Assembly: GCA_937959375.1 (NCBI GenBank)
Contig: CALGLS010000144.1
Span: 1-39,931 of the forward strand
Direction of reading: 5' to 3'
DNA from: an uncultured Saprospiraceae bacterium
GTDB lineage: Bacteria; Bacteroidota; Bacteroidia; Chitinophagales; Saprospiraceae
DNA: 39,931 nucleotides
This document shows, piece by piece, positions 18,231 through 25,876 of the stretch. Numbering within the stretch: position 1 is the first letter of the stretch; each line of letters starts with the position of its first letter. The position numbers were made by a program, and so were the translations under genes. Below the pieces are notes generated by a model, which ran no database searches, was not told the DNA's origin, and saw only the letters and a list, made by a program, of their open reading frames with translations.

Positions 18231-19166
18231 ATGAAAAACTCACATTCAGGATTAAAAGTTTTTGCACCCGCATCTGTAGCGAATATGGCTTGTGGATATG
18301 ACATTCTCGGATTCGCGCTTGAAAAGCCTGGAGATGAAGTTTTTGTTAAACTTTCAGACAAACCCGGATTAAGAATTACAAAAATAACTGGTGGGAAACT
18401 TCCTTATGAAGTTGAAAAAAATACCGCTGGATTTGCCGCACTTAAGTTGTTAGAACATCTTGGAGAAACTGGTCGTGGTTTTGAAATGGAGATTCACAAA
18501 AAAATGCCTTTTGGTTCTGGACTAGGATCTTCAGCCGCCTCGGCAGCTGCAGCCGTTATGGCCATCAATGAGATCTTGTATCGCCCATTAGAAAAACGGG
18601 AATTACTTCCTTTTGCAGTGCTTGGTGAACAAATTGCAGATGGAGCTTATCACGCTGATAACGTTGCCCCTTCTTTACTTGGTGGTATTATTTTCATACG
18701 AGATAATGAGACATTAGATGTTCACCGTCTTCCAGCCATTAAAGGCTTACATGCCGCAGTAATCCATCCTAAGATTGAAGTTTTGACTAGAGACTCTAGA
18801 GCTATACTAAAAGAGCATGTTACTTTGAAACAAATGATCAAACAGACTGGTAGTATAGGTGGGTTTGTTACCGGCTGTTATACTGGTAATCTTGATTTAA
18901 TTCAACGCTCATTGACTGATGTGGTTATTGAACCGCAACGTGCTCAATTGATTCCTGGTTTTTATAAAGCAAAGGAAGCTGCTTTAAAAGAAGGTGCTTT
19001 AGGTTGTAGTATTAGCGGTGCAGGACCTTCTATTTTTGCGCTTTGTGCGAATAACCTCATTGCTGAGCAAGCTGGTGCCGCACTTCAAAAAGTCTTTACC
19101 GATCAAAAGATTGAGTCAGATCTTTTTATTTCTCCTATTAATCAAGAGGGAGCTATTTTGTGTTAA
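18231..19166 (+). CDS. thrB: Homoserine kinase
   Basis: This 311-aa GHMP kinase phosphorylates L-homoserine to O-phosphohomoserine, the substrate of the next gene's product. The N-terminus VFAPASVANMACGYDILGFA and the ATP-binding GHMP motif MPFGSGLGSSAASAAAAV (about residues 88-105) are intact, as is the C-terminal GHMP stretch GCSISGAGPSIFAL. Length is normal. It sits in the thr operon, 22 bp after thrA and 15 bp before thrC. Confidence 0.97.
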   Translation: MKNSHSGLKVFAPASVANMACGYDILGFALEKPGDEVFVKLSDKPGLRITKITGGKLPYEVEKNTAGFAALKLLEHLGETGRGFEMEIHKKMPFGSGLGSSAASAAAAVMAINEILYRPLEKRELLPFAVLGEQIADGAYHADNVAPSLLGGIIFIRDNETLDVHRLPAIKGLHAAVIHPKIEVLTRDSRAILKEHVTLKQMIKQTGSIGGFVTGCYTGNLDLIQRSLTDVVIEPQRAQLIPGFYKAKEAALKEGALGCSISGAGPSIFALCANNLIAEQAGAALQKVFTDQKIESDLFISPINQEGAILC

Positions 19167-19181
19167 CTAACTTCTTTTCCT

Positions 19182-20513
19182 ATGAAACTCTACAGTACAA
19201 ATAATACCGAGGTTCTTTTTTCTTTAAAGGAAGCTGTCCTCAAAGGTTTACCTGATGACAATGGTTTGTTTATTCCTCAGACCATTACTCCCCTTCCTAC
19301 TTCTTTTTTTGAGTCTATTGAACAATTAAGTTTTCCAGAGCTTTCTTTTGAAGTTGCGAAAGCTATCATTGGTGATGTTATTCCAGAGCATGACCTAAAA
19401 GAGATTGTATTTGATGCCATTAACTTTGACGCTCCTGTTATTCCTTTAGATAATGATTGCGCTGTATTAGAGTTGTTTCATGGGCCTACCCTTGCGTTTA
19501 AGGACTTTGGAGCGCGTTTCATGTCTCGCTTGATGTCTTACTTCAATAAGGCTGAAAGTAAAGAGCTAGTAATCCTTGTGGCTACCTCTGGTGATACTGG
19601 AGGAGCTGTTGCTTCTGGTTTTTATAAGACGCCTGGAATTAAAGTAGTTATTCTCTATCCTTCTGGTCGAGTTAGTCCTTTGCAGGAAAAACAACTTACA
19701 ACATTAGGACATAATATTTCTGCTATTGAAGTAGATGGTTCTTTTGATGATTGCCAAGCGATGGTTAAATCCGCTTTCCTTGACAAAGATCTAAACCGAG
19801 TTATTCGCTTATCTTCTGCTAACTCTATTAATATAGCTCGTTTAATACCTCAATCATTCTATTACTTTGAAGCTTACAAGCAATTGAAAGATAAGTCCCG
19901 TCCTTTAGTCTTTTCTATTCCTAGTGGAAATTTTGGAAATCTTACTGCTGGGCTTTTAGCCAAACGGTTAGGTCTTCCTGTAGATCATTTCATTGCTGCA
20001 ACTAATGCAAACGACATCGTTCCACAGTTTTTAGCTTCAGGCGAATACAATCCTAAAGCTTCAGTAGCTACTATTTCAAATGCTATGGATGTAGGAAATC
20101 CTTCGAACTTTTATAGAATGCTTTCACTTTATATGGATAAAGTAACTCCTGTACAAGTGGAACGTTCCACGTGGAACAATATGAAACAAGATATCAGTGG
20201 TTATGCTTATTCTGATGAAACTACGCGTAAAGCTATTCAAGAAATAAAGGAAAAGTATGATTATGTAATGGATCCACACGGAGCAGTAGGTTATCTTGCT
20301 CTAAAAGAATATCAAACGATTCATCCTAATGCCACAGGAATCATTTTAGAAACAGCTCATCCATCAAAGTTTATTGATGAGGTTGAATCAACTTTAGATA
20401 TAAAAGTCGATATCCCTGAAAGGCTTGCAAAACTTGCAGAGCTTCCAAAAGAGGCAACTACTATGAAAGCTCAATTTGATTTATTTAAATCTTATCTCCT
20501 TGAGAAATTCTAA
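19182..20513 (+). CDS. thrC: Threonine synthase
   Basis: This 443-aa pyridoxal-phosphate enzyme converts O-phosphohomoserine to threonine. The PLP lysine lies in FHGPTLAFKDFGARFM (about residues 99-114). The phosphate-binding region includes VATSGDTGGAVASGFY, and a second signature is SIPSGNFGNLTAGLLA. The N-terminus (MKLYSTNNTEVLFSLKEAVL) and length are typical. It is the last gene of the thr operon. A perfect parS-like palindrome lies inside the coding region at 20164-20177, where it encodes part of VQVERSTWNNM. Confidence 0.97.
   Translation: MKLYSTNNTEVLFSLKEAVLKGLPDDNGLFIPQTITPLPTSFFESIEQLSFPELSFEVAKAIIGDVIPEHDLKEIVFDAINFDAPVIPLDNDCAVLELFHGPTLAFKDFGARFMSRLMSYFNKAESKELVILVATSGDTGGAVASGFYKTPGIKVVILYPSGRVSPLQEKQLTTLGHNISAIEVDGSFDDCQAMVKSAFLDKDLNRVIRLSSANSINIARLIPQSFYYFEAYKQLKDKSRPLVFSIPSGNFGNLTAGLLAKRLGLPVDHFIAATNANDIVPQFLASGEYNPKASVATISNAMDVGNPSNFYRMLSLYMDKVTPVQVERSTWNNMKQDISGYAYSDETTRKAIQEIKEKYDYVMDPHGAVGYLALKEYQTIHPNATGIILETAHPSKFIDEVESTLDIKVDIPERLAKLAELPKEATTMKAQFDLFKSYLLEKF
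20164..20177. other. Candidate parS site (ParB binding), inside thrC
   Basis: GTTCCACGTGGAAC is a perfect 14-bp palindrome with A after it. It differs from the 16-bp parS form TGTTCCACGTGGAACA only at the first base (C here). It matches the CACGTG-centred parS core known from ParABS systems. A second such site is 431 bp downstream, so chance is unlikely. Confidence 0.72.
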
Positions 20514-20571
20514 TTAAATAGCTTCACTCAGAAAGGTCCTTCGTACGCTACATTTCACCTTCTTTTTATAT

Positions 20572-20579
20572 TACATTTG
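20572..20579 (+). promoter_or_regulatory. Promoter -7 element (TACATTTG) for the second M1 peptidase
   Basis: This is an exact TAnnTTTG match, 72 bp before the ATG at 20652. The transcript would begin about 7 bp later, just before the parS-like site at 20595. Confidence 0.5.
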
Positions 20580-20594
20580 TCTGTCCAATACAAC

Positions 20595-20608
20595 GTTTCA
20601 CGTGAAAC
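20595..20608. other. Candidate parS site (ParB binding), downstream of thrC
   Basis: GTTTCACGTGAAAC is a perfect palindrome identical to the central 14 bp of the consensus parS form TGTTTCACGTGAAACA. The 3' flank A also matches. It is intergenic, between thrC and the next gene, and just downstream of that gene's probable promoter. Confidence 0.82.
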
Positions 20609-20651
20609 ATTATATTGGTACATATTTACTACACACTTAAAATGTAATTAA

Positions 20652-23003
20652 ATGAGGGGTTTTTCTACTTACACACTAGCATTCTATATGCTATTCTTTA
20701 CTCTATTCAGCTTTAGCTTAAAAGCGCAAGAGATAAATACTAACAATAACAAATTTCGTCAGCTAGGTCAGGAACTTCCAACACCTAACGTATATCGCAC
20801 AGCTTCCGGAGCGCCCGGACACATGTACTGGCAACAACAAGCGGACTATGTGATGAATCTGGAATTAGACGATGAGAAACAAATACTCAGAGGGGATGAA
20901 ACGATTACTTACCACAACAACTCTCCAGATCCTCTAGATTATCTTTGGTTGCAGCTAGATCAAAACGTACGCTCTAAAGATTCAGATAGTCATAAAATAA
21001 GGACGGGTGAGATATCTGATAAGATGGGAATGCGCCAGTTAAGTCGATTATTCAATGAATTTGAAGGTGGCTTTAATATAGAAAGGGTTAGCACAAAAAC
21101 AGGGGCAAAGCTTCCTTACACCATCAACAAGACTATGATGCGAGTAGATCTTCCGCAAACCTTAAAGCCTGGAGAAACATTCTCTTTCTCCATTAAATGG
21201 TGGTATAACATCAATGATAGAATGCAAATAGGTGGGCGTTCTGGTTTTGAATACTTTAAAGAAGAAGATAACTACCTATACACCATAGCTCAGTTCTTTC
21301 CACGAATGTGTGTTTACAATGAAGTAGAAGGATGGCAAAACAAACAATTTCTAGGTAGAGGTGAGTTTGCCTTAGTATTTGGAGACTACGAAGTAAATAT
21401 CACGGTACCCGCAGATCATATGGTAGCAGCTACAGGAGATTTACAAAACCCAAAAGATGTACTAAGCTCAAAGCAAATAAAACGATTAGAAAAGGCAAAT
21501 AAGGAAAGAGAACAACCTGTAATGATTGTAACAGAGGCTGAAGCGAAGGAGAATGAAAAAAAGAAATCAAGCAAGAAAGCTACTTGGTCTTTCAAAGCAA
21601 AGAATGTGAGAGACTTTGGTTTTGCTTCCTCTCGTAAGTTTATCTGGGATGCTATGGGAGTTGAGCAAAGCAATGGAGATGTAGTAATGGCTATGTCAAT
21701 GTATCCAAAAGAAGGAAATCCACTTTGGGAAAAATATTCAACTAAAGCTGTGGCACACACCTTGAAATGGTATTCTCATTATACCTTCGATTATCCTTAT
21801 CCTGTAGCTTGGTCAATACATGCCAATAGAATAGGAATGGAGTATCCAATGATTTGCTTTAATGGAGGTAGACCTGAGGCTGACGGGACTTACTCTGAAA
21901 GAACTAAATATGGAATGATCAGTGTCATTATTCATGAAGTAGGGCACAATTATTTTCCAATGATTGTCAACTCTGATGAGCGTCAATGGACATGGATGGA
22001 CGAAGGATTAAACACCTTTGTACAATCGCTTACTGAACAACAATGGGAAAGAGACTATCCATCTAGGGGTGGATCTGCTGACCGAATTGTAGCTTATATG
22101 AAAGGAGATAAATCTCGAATTGCTCCAATTATGACTAACTCAGAATCGATCTATCAATTTGGTGCCAATGCTTATGCTAAGCCATCTGTAGCACTGAACA
22201 TTTTGCGAGAAACTGTGATGGGCCGTGAACTTTTCGACTTTTCATTCAAAACCTATGCAAAGCGTTGGATGTTTAAACATCCTTCTCCAGCTGACTTATT
22301 TAGAACAATGGAAGATGCATCTAGTGTAGATCTTGATTGGTTTTGGAGAGGTTGGTTCTATACCAACGATCATGTTGATATTGCGATCAATGATGTAAAA
22401 TGGTTTGAGATGGATTCTAAAAATCCTGAAATAGAATTAGCCGCTAAAAAGAAAGAAAAAGAATCAGAACCTACTAGTATCATCAGCATTCGCAACAGAG
22501 AAACGATTGCTCAAACACAAGATGAAAAAGATAGATTATTGAGAGATTTTTACACCGAATATGATCCGTACAAAATAAACAAAACTAAAAAAGAAGAATA
22601 CAATAAATACATATCTAAACTATCCGATAAAGAAAAAGAAATGCTAAATGCTGGCTATAATTTCTATGAAGTCTCTTTTAAAAACGTAGGTGGCCTAGTT
22701 ATGCCCATACTTTTAGAATTTGAGTACATGGATGGTACTAAAGAAATGTACCACATCCCTGCAGAAATTTGGAAACTAAATCACGAGGAAGTATCAAAAG
22801 TATTTGTAACACAAAAAGAAGTGAAGAGCATGACGCTAGATCCATATTTAGAAACAGCAGATACGGAGCTTAATAATAATCACTACCCTCCTAAACAAAA
22901 GATCAATCGATTTGAATTATACAAGGAAAGGCAAAGAGGAAATCGACCTAATCCAATGCAAGAAGAAAAGAAACAGAAGAAAGAAAAATCGGGAACGGAT
23001 TAG
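20652..23003 (+). CDS. M1 family metallopeptidase, secreted
   Basis: This 783-aa gluzincin protease has an N-terminal signal peptide (FYMLFFTLFSFSLKAQ). The substrate-binding motif is GMEYP (in place of GAMEN). Zinc ligands are HEVGH at residues 428-432 and Glu451 in WMDEGLNTF, with the exact HExxH-x18-E spacing. The variant GMEYP and the long Lys/Glu-rich C-terminal part place it in the group of M1-like peptidases common in Bacteroidota, different from the GAMEN enzyme at 6855. Aminopeptidase activity is likely but not certain. The last 20 residues are strongly basic and polar. The gene ends at a strong terminator. Confidence 0.92.
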   Translation: MRGFSTYTLAFYMLFFTLFSFSLKAQEINTNNNKFRQLGQELPTPNVYRTASGAPGHMYWQQQADYVMNLELDDEKQILRGDETITYHNNSPDPLDYLWLQLDQNVRSKDSDSHKIRTGEISDKMGMRQLSRLFNEFEGGFNIERVSTKTGAKLPYTINKTMMRVDLPQTLKPGETFSFSIKWWYNINDRMQIGGRSGFEYFKEEDNYLYTIAQFFPRMCVYNEVEGWQNKQFLGRGEFALVFGDYEVNITVPADHMVAATGDLQNPKDVLSSKQIKRLEKANKEREQPVMIVTEAEAKENEKKKSSKKATWSFKAKNVRDFGFASSRKFIWDAMGVEQSNGDVVMAMSMYPKEGNPLWEKYSTKAVAHTLKWYSHYTFDYPYPVAWSIHANRIGMEYPMICFNGGRPEADGTYSERTKYGMISVIIHEVGHNYFPMIVNSDERQWTWMDEGLNTFVQSLTEQQWERDYPSRGGSADRIVAYMKGDKSRIAPIMTNSESIYQFGANAYAKPSVALNILRETVMGRELFDFSFKTYAKRWMFKHPSPADLFRTMEDASSVDLDWFWRGWFYTNDHVDIAINDVKWFEMDSKNPEIELAAKKKEKESEPTSIISIRNRETIAQTQDEKDRLLRDFYTEYDPYKINKTKKEEYNKYISKLSDKEKEMLNAGYNFYEVSFKNVGGLVMPILLEFEYMDGTKEMYHIPAEIWKLNHEEVSKVFVTQKEVKSMTLDPYLETADTELNNNHYPPKQKINRFELYKERQRGNRPNPMQEEKKQKKEKSGTD

Positions 23004-23028
23004 ACTTGAATCATAAAAAGAATAAAAA

Positions 23029-23059
23029 AGAAGCTTGATCAGTTGATCAAGCTTCTTTT
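23029..23059. terminator. Bidirectional intrinsic terminator between convergent genes
   Basis: The perfect arms AAGAAGCTTGATC and GATCAAGCTTCTT surround AGTT, with A-runs on the left and T-runs on the right. It lies between the M1 peptidase stop and the hydrolase stop and overlaps the last codons of the hydrolase gene (AKKEA), so the hydrolase terminator is partly coding. Confidence 0.92.
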
Positions 23060-23823
23060 TTTGCCGAAAGTTCAGCTAGAAAAGCTTCTAAAGCATTATT
23101 AAATTCTGCAGGCTTCTCCATCATAGGCGCATGTCCGCATTCCTCTACTACAACCAGCTTAGAGCCCTCTATCAGCTCATTAAACTTCTCTCCTACGAAG
23201 AATGGAGTTACATTATCCTGACGCCCCCATATCAATAAAGTCGGACGCTTAATATTATGTAGTTTATCGCTTAGGTTGTGCCTAACAGCTGATTTGGCAG
23301 TAGCCACAATACGAATTGCTTTGTTTCTATCATTAACAGTGTCAAACACCTCATCAACCAATTCTTTCGTTGCTACTTCAGGGTTATAGAAAGTATCCGC
23401 AGTCTTCTTACGAATGAATTCATAATCACCACGCTTAGGGAAAGTCGAACCTAAGGTATTTTCAAATAAACCAGAACTTCCTGTAAGAATCACTGAATTT
23501 ACCTTATCAGAATGAGCTAATGCATAAAGCAAAGTAATATGGCCTCCTAGTGAGTTACCTAATACATTTACCTTATCAAACCCCTTAAATTCCACAAATT
23601 CCGCAACATGATCAACTAAACCAGATACAGACACTTTACGAATTGGTAATTCTAAAATTGGTAAGAGTGGAACAACAACATTGTGGGTTTTTCCAAAATG
23701 CTCGATGATTCCACCAAAATTACTTAATGCTCCAAATAGACCGTGAAGTAACAAAAGGACTTCGTCTCCCCCTTTGGTCTCTATGTATTTAAATTTATCT
23801 TCTTCCTTTAACTCGTAACTCAT
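23047..23823 (-). CDS. Alpha/beta hydrolase
   Basis: This 258-aa cytoplasmic alpha/beta-fold hydrolase has the oxyanion region LLLHGLFG. The nucleophile elbow is GNSLGG (Ser near residue 92), the acid is Asp in WGRQDNVTP, and the catalytic His is in CGHAPMMEKP. The triad is complete and the length is typical for esterase/lipase or C-C hydrolase members. The substrate cannot be read from sequence. There is no signal peptide. The gene lies on the minus strand between the parS-like sites and the putative origin. Confidence 0.9.
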   Translation of the reverse strand: MSYELKEEDKFKYIETKGGDEVLLLLHGLFGALSNFGGIIEHFGKTHNVVVPLLPILELPIRKVSVSGLVDHVAEFVEFKGFDKVNVLGNSLGGHITLLYALAHSDKVNSVILTGSSGLFENTLGSTFPKRGDYEFIRKKTADTFYNPEVATKELVDEVFDTVNDRNKAIRIVATAKSAVRHNLSDKLHNIKRPTLLIWGRQDNVTPFFVGEKFNELIEGSKLVVVEECGHAPMMEKPAEFNNALEAFLAELSAKKEA

Positions 23824-24023
23824 TTATAATAAGATGATTTCGAAAGTGTTGGTAATGCGTCAATGTAATAATAATATCAACAAAATTAGAAAAAATATTA
23901 ACAAGTCTGTTCTTCAAGTAAGACCTCAAATATCTTTTGTGAAAACAAATGATCAATACTAACACTGAAAACAAGGGCTTTATAGGTAATTCTAATAGTT
24001 ATCCACATAGTTACCAACAATTA
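23824..24023. other. AT-rich spacer with a DnaA box
   Basis: These 200 bp between the hydrolase and heme A synthase genes (both minus strand) hold no gene. They carry one exact DnaA box at 23999-24007 and several TTAACA/ATCAACA words. They may be an outer part of the origin region. Confidence 0.5.
23999..24007 (+). promoter_or_regulatory. DnaA box (TTATCCACA)
   Basis: This is an exact match to the DnaA box consensus TTATNCACA, 17 bp past the 3' end of the heme A synthase gene. The nearest further exact box is at 25118-25126, on the other side of that gene. Confidence 0.65.
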
Positions 24024-25091
24024 TTAACTACTTACTTTAGGAGTCAAGTAGAGCATATATAAAGATATCATTAGTAATAACAAGGCGCCTCCTTGATGGT
24101 ATACACCGAAGTCTACCGGAATACTACCTTTACATAGCAAAACAGTAGCGATCCCTAATCCAGCTTGGATTACCAACATAGTTATCAACATATATAAACT
24201 CTTTGTGTAATTTGAAGATACTTTAGCTCTTATCCCCTTCCAGAAGAATGTCAAACCAATGATTATCAACAAATAAGCTAGACTTCTGTGAATAATTTGT
24301 ATAAGGGCAGGCATGAAAAGGTTTTTATCATACTCATAAAAGTTATTAACATTCCACATACTTGATTCACGTAAAACGGAAGGAATCACTTCTCCGTTCA
24401 TATCCGGCCAAGTAGGAAAGAACAAACCAGCCTTCATTCCTGACATAATTCCTCCAAAGAAAACTTGTACCGCTAAAACAGTAACAAAGCCCAAACTCAA
24501 CTTTCTTAACATAGAATTGTGGAAAACTTTGGGACGGGGCTTAAAAACCTTAAAAGTGGTCCAGAGGAGGTATGAAAAAAGAATAAATGCCAGACTCAAA
24601 TGAAAGCTCAATTTATAGGCATTTACCCAAGGCCGCTCAATTAAGCCACTTGCCACCATGATCCAACCAACTGAAGCAACAATTACGGCTAGTAAAATCA
24701 CAATACACAAGTCAGTTATCAACGATTTAGAGAGCTTCCCCTTGATTAAGAAGAATACAAAGGGGATCAGGAAGACAAAACCCATGGTTCGTGCCCACAA
24801 GCGATGGAAATACTCCCAGAAGTAAATGAATTTGAATTCAGACAGTGACATCCCCTTGTTGATTTGTTCATACTGCGGTGTTGCCTTGTATAAGTCAAAC
24901 TCTGAGGTCCAACCCTCTTGGCTCATCGGAGGAAGCGTACCTGTTACAATTTCCCATTTAGTAATGGAAAGTCCAGAACCAGTCAACCGAGTCACTCCTC
25001 CGATCACGACCTGGAAGAAAACCATGACAATCCCAATGATCAACCAGATCTTTACGATTTTAGAAATGCTATTTGATTCAGTAAATTTCAT
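24024..25091 (-). CDS. Heme A synthase (COX15/CtaA family)
   Basis: This 355-aa inner-membrane protein oxidises heme O to heme A for aa3-type cytochrome oxidase. Eight hydrophobic segments are visible. Heme-ligand motifs are present: WEYFHRLWARTMGF, SFHLSLAF, IIHRSLAYLL and YHQGGALL, giving the four expected His residues. The N-terminal GGVTRLTGSGLSITKW is the typical COX15 signature. The length is that of the long (COX15-like) form. It implies aerobic respiration. One-mismatch DnaA boxes (TTATCAACA) occur inside it at 24182-24190 and 24263-24271. Confidence 0.95.
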   Translation of the reverse strand: MKFTESNSISKIVKIWLIIGIVMVFFQVVIGGVTRLTGSGLSITKWEIVTGTLPPMSQEGWTSEFDLYKATPQYEQINKGMSLSEFKFIYFWEYFHRLWARTMGFVFLIPFVFFLIKGKLSKSLITDLCIVILLAVIVASVGWIMVASGLIERPWVNAYKLSFHLSLAFILFSYLLWTTFKVFKPRPKVFHNSMLRKLSLGFVTVLAVQVFFGGIMSGMKAGLFFPTWPDMNGEVIPSVLRESSMWNVNNFYEYDKNLFMPALIQIIHRSLAYLLIIIGLTFFWKGIRAKVSSNYTKSLYMLITMLVIQAGLGIATVLLCKGSIPVDFGVYHQGGALLLLMISLYMLYLTPKVSS

Positions 25092-25117
25092 AAGTGTAGT
25101 TTCGTTTTAATTTTTAC

Positions 25118-25126
25118 TGTGGATAA
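25118..25126 (-). promoter_or_regulatory. DnaA box (TTATCCACA on the minus strand)
   Basis: TGTGGATAA on the plus strand is an exact inverted DnaA box. It lies 26 bp upstream of the heme A synthase start, within its promoter region, so DnaA could also influence that gene. Confidence 0.65.
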
Positions 25127-25135
25127 CTAAGAGAA

Positions 25136-25252
25136 AAGTCGGAAGACCGAAGACGGAAATCCGAAGCTTCCCTCTAACGTATACTCGCGATTGTGAGAAA
25201 CCTCCGACTTTGGTCTTCGGACTTCGGTTCCTTCACTTCCGACTTCCGTCTT
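25136..25252. repeat. Dispersed inverted repeat, copy A
   Basis: This imperfect palindrome has 10-bp exact outer arms (AAGTCGGAAG at 25136-25145, CTTCCGACTT at 25236-25245). Inner paired words such as ACCGAAG and CTTCGGT flank a loop around CTAACGTATACTCGCGATTG. It is visibly more GC-rich than the surrounding region. It shares the 12-mer CCGAAGACGGAA and the 10-mer ACTTCCGTCT with copy B, and the 10-mer CCTCTAACGT with copy C in reverse complement. Confidence 0.72.
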
Positions 25253-25348
25253 ACCATATCCAACAACGAAACTAAAAAAAGGATTAACATCCTAAAGTAA
25301 AAAAATCAACCTTCTCTTAATCCTCTGGAGAAAAACCAGAAAAGCCTT

Positions 25349-25357
25349 TGTGAATAA
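25349..25357 (-). promoter_or_regulatory. DnaA box (TTATTCACA on the minus strand)
   Basis: This is an exact TTATNCACA match, facing away from the exact box at 25372 with 14 bp between them. Confidence 0.6.
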
Positions 25358-25371
25358 CTCAATCAATTCAC

Positions 25372-25380
25372 TTATCCACA
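25372..25380 (+). promoter_or_regulatory. DnaA box (TTATCCACA)
   Basis: This exact consensus box lies 11 bp before the AT-rich tract at 25392-25428, the usual relation between a DnaA box and the DNA unwinding element. Confidence 0.68.
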
Positions 25381-25391
25381 CAACTAACTAT

Positions 25392-25428
25392 TGGTAATTA
25401 TTAATTAATAAAAAATTTTAAAAAAAGC
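25392..25428. other. AT-only tract, candidate DNA unwinding element
   Basis: About 37 bp contain almost only A and T (for example TAATTATTAATTAATAAAAA), with no coding potential, directly beside an exact DnaA box. Strand opening is the inferred role. Confidence 0.5.
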
Positions 25429-25876
25429 CTATCATCATTAGGAGTGTTAATATGGGGATAAAATAATCGACTACTTTTTGGTTTATTCACTACTAAGCTT
25501 TTATCTACAGTTACCAACACCTTATTAACATCAGTTCACGGTATAAATCAAGGATTTAGCCGTTTTTTAACAGGATGTTGATAACTCCAAGTATGGATAA
25601 GTTTTTTTATTTTTCGGATGTTGACAAGTTGGTGGGATGTAGATAACTACCCCACTTACTGACAATTTTTAGTAAAACATACGAAATGTTATATATTAAT
25701 TTTCAAAATTCTTGGTAGCTGTTAACAACTCTACTGGTTTTACACCTAGTTACTAACATCCAAAATGTAAAAATGTGGGAAACTTCAGGTTTTACAATGG
25801 TATTTTGTAACTTCAGAAAATCCTTGAAAATGAGGTTTTAACCAAACAAAGAATTACCAACACTTATCAACATATT

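Larger units (their letters stand above)
25092..25876. other. Candidate chromosomal replication origin (oriC)
   Basis: This 785-bp stretch is the longest gene-free interval in the window and is strongly AT-rich. It carries three exact DnaA boxes (25118-25126 minus, 25349-25357 minus, 25372-25380 plus). Boxes with one mismatch lie at 25453-25461, 25483-25491, 25501-25509, 25522-25530, 25576-25584, 25592-25600, 25638-25646 and 25864-25872, on both strands. An extreme AT tract at 25392-25428 follows two of the exact boxes and could be the unwinding element. A dispersed inverted repeat occupies 25136-25252. Two parS-like sites lie about 5 kb away. In Bacteroidota oriC need not be next to dnaA, which is not in this window. 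Confidence 0.68.
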
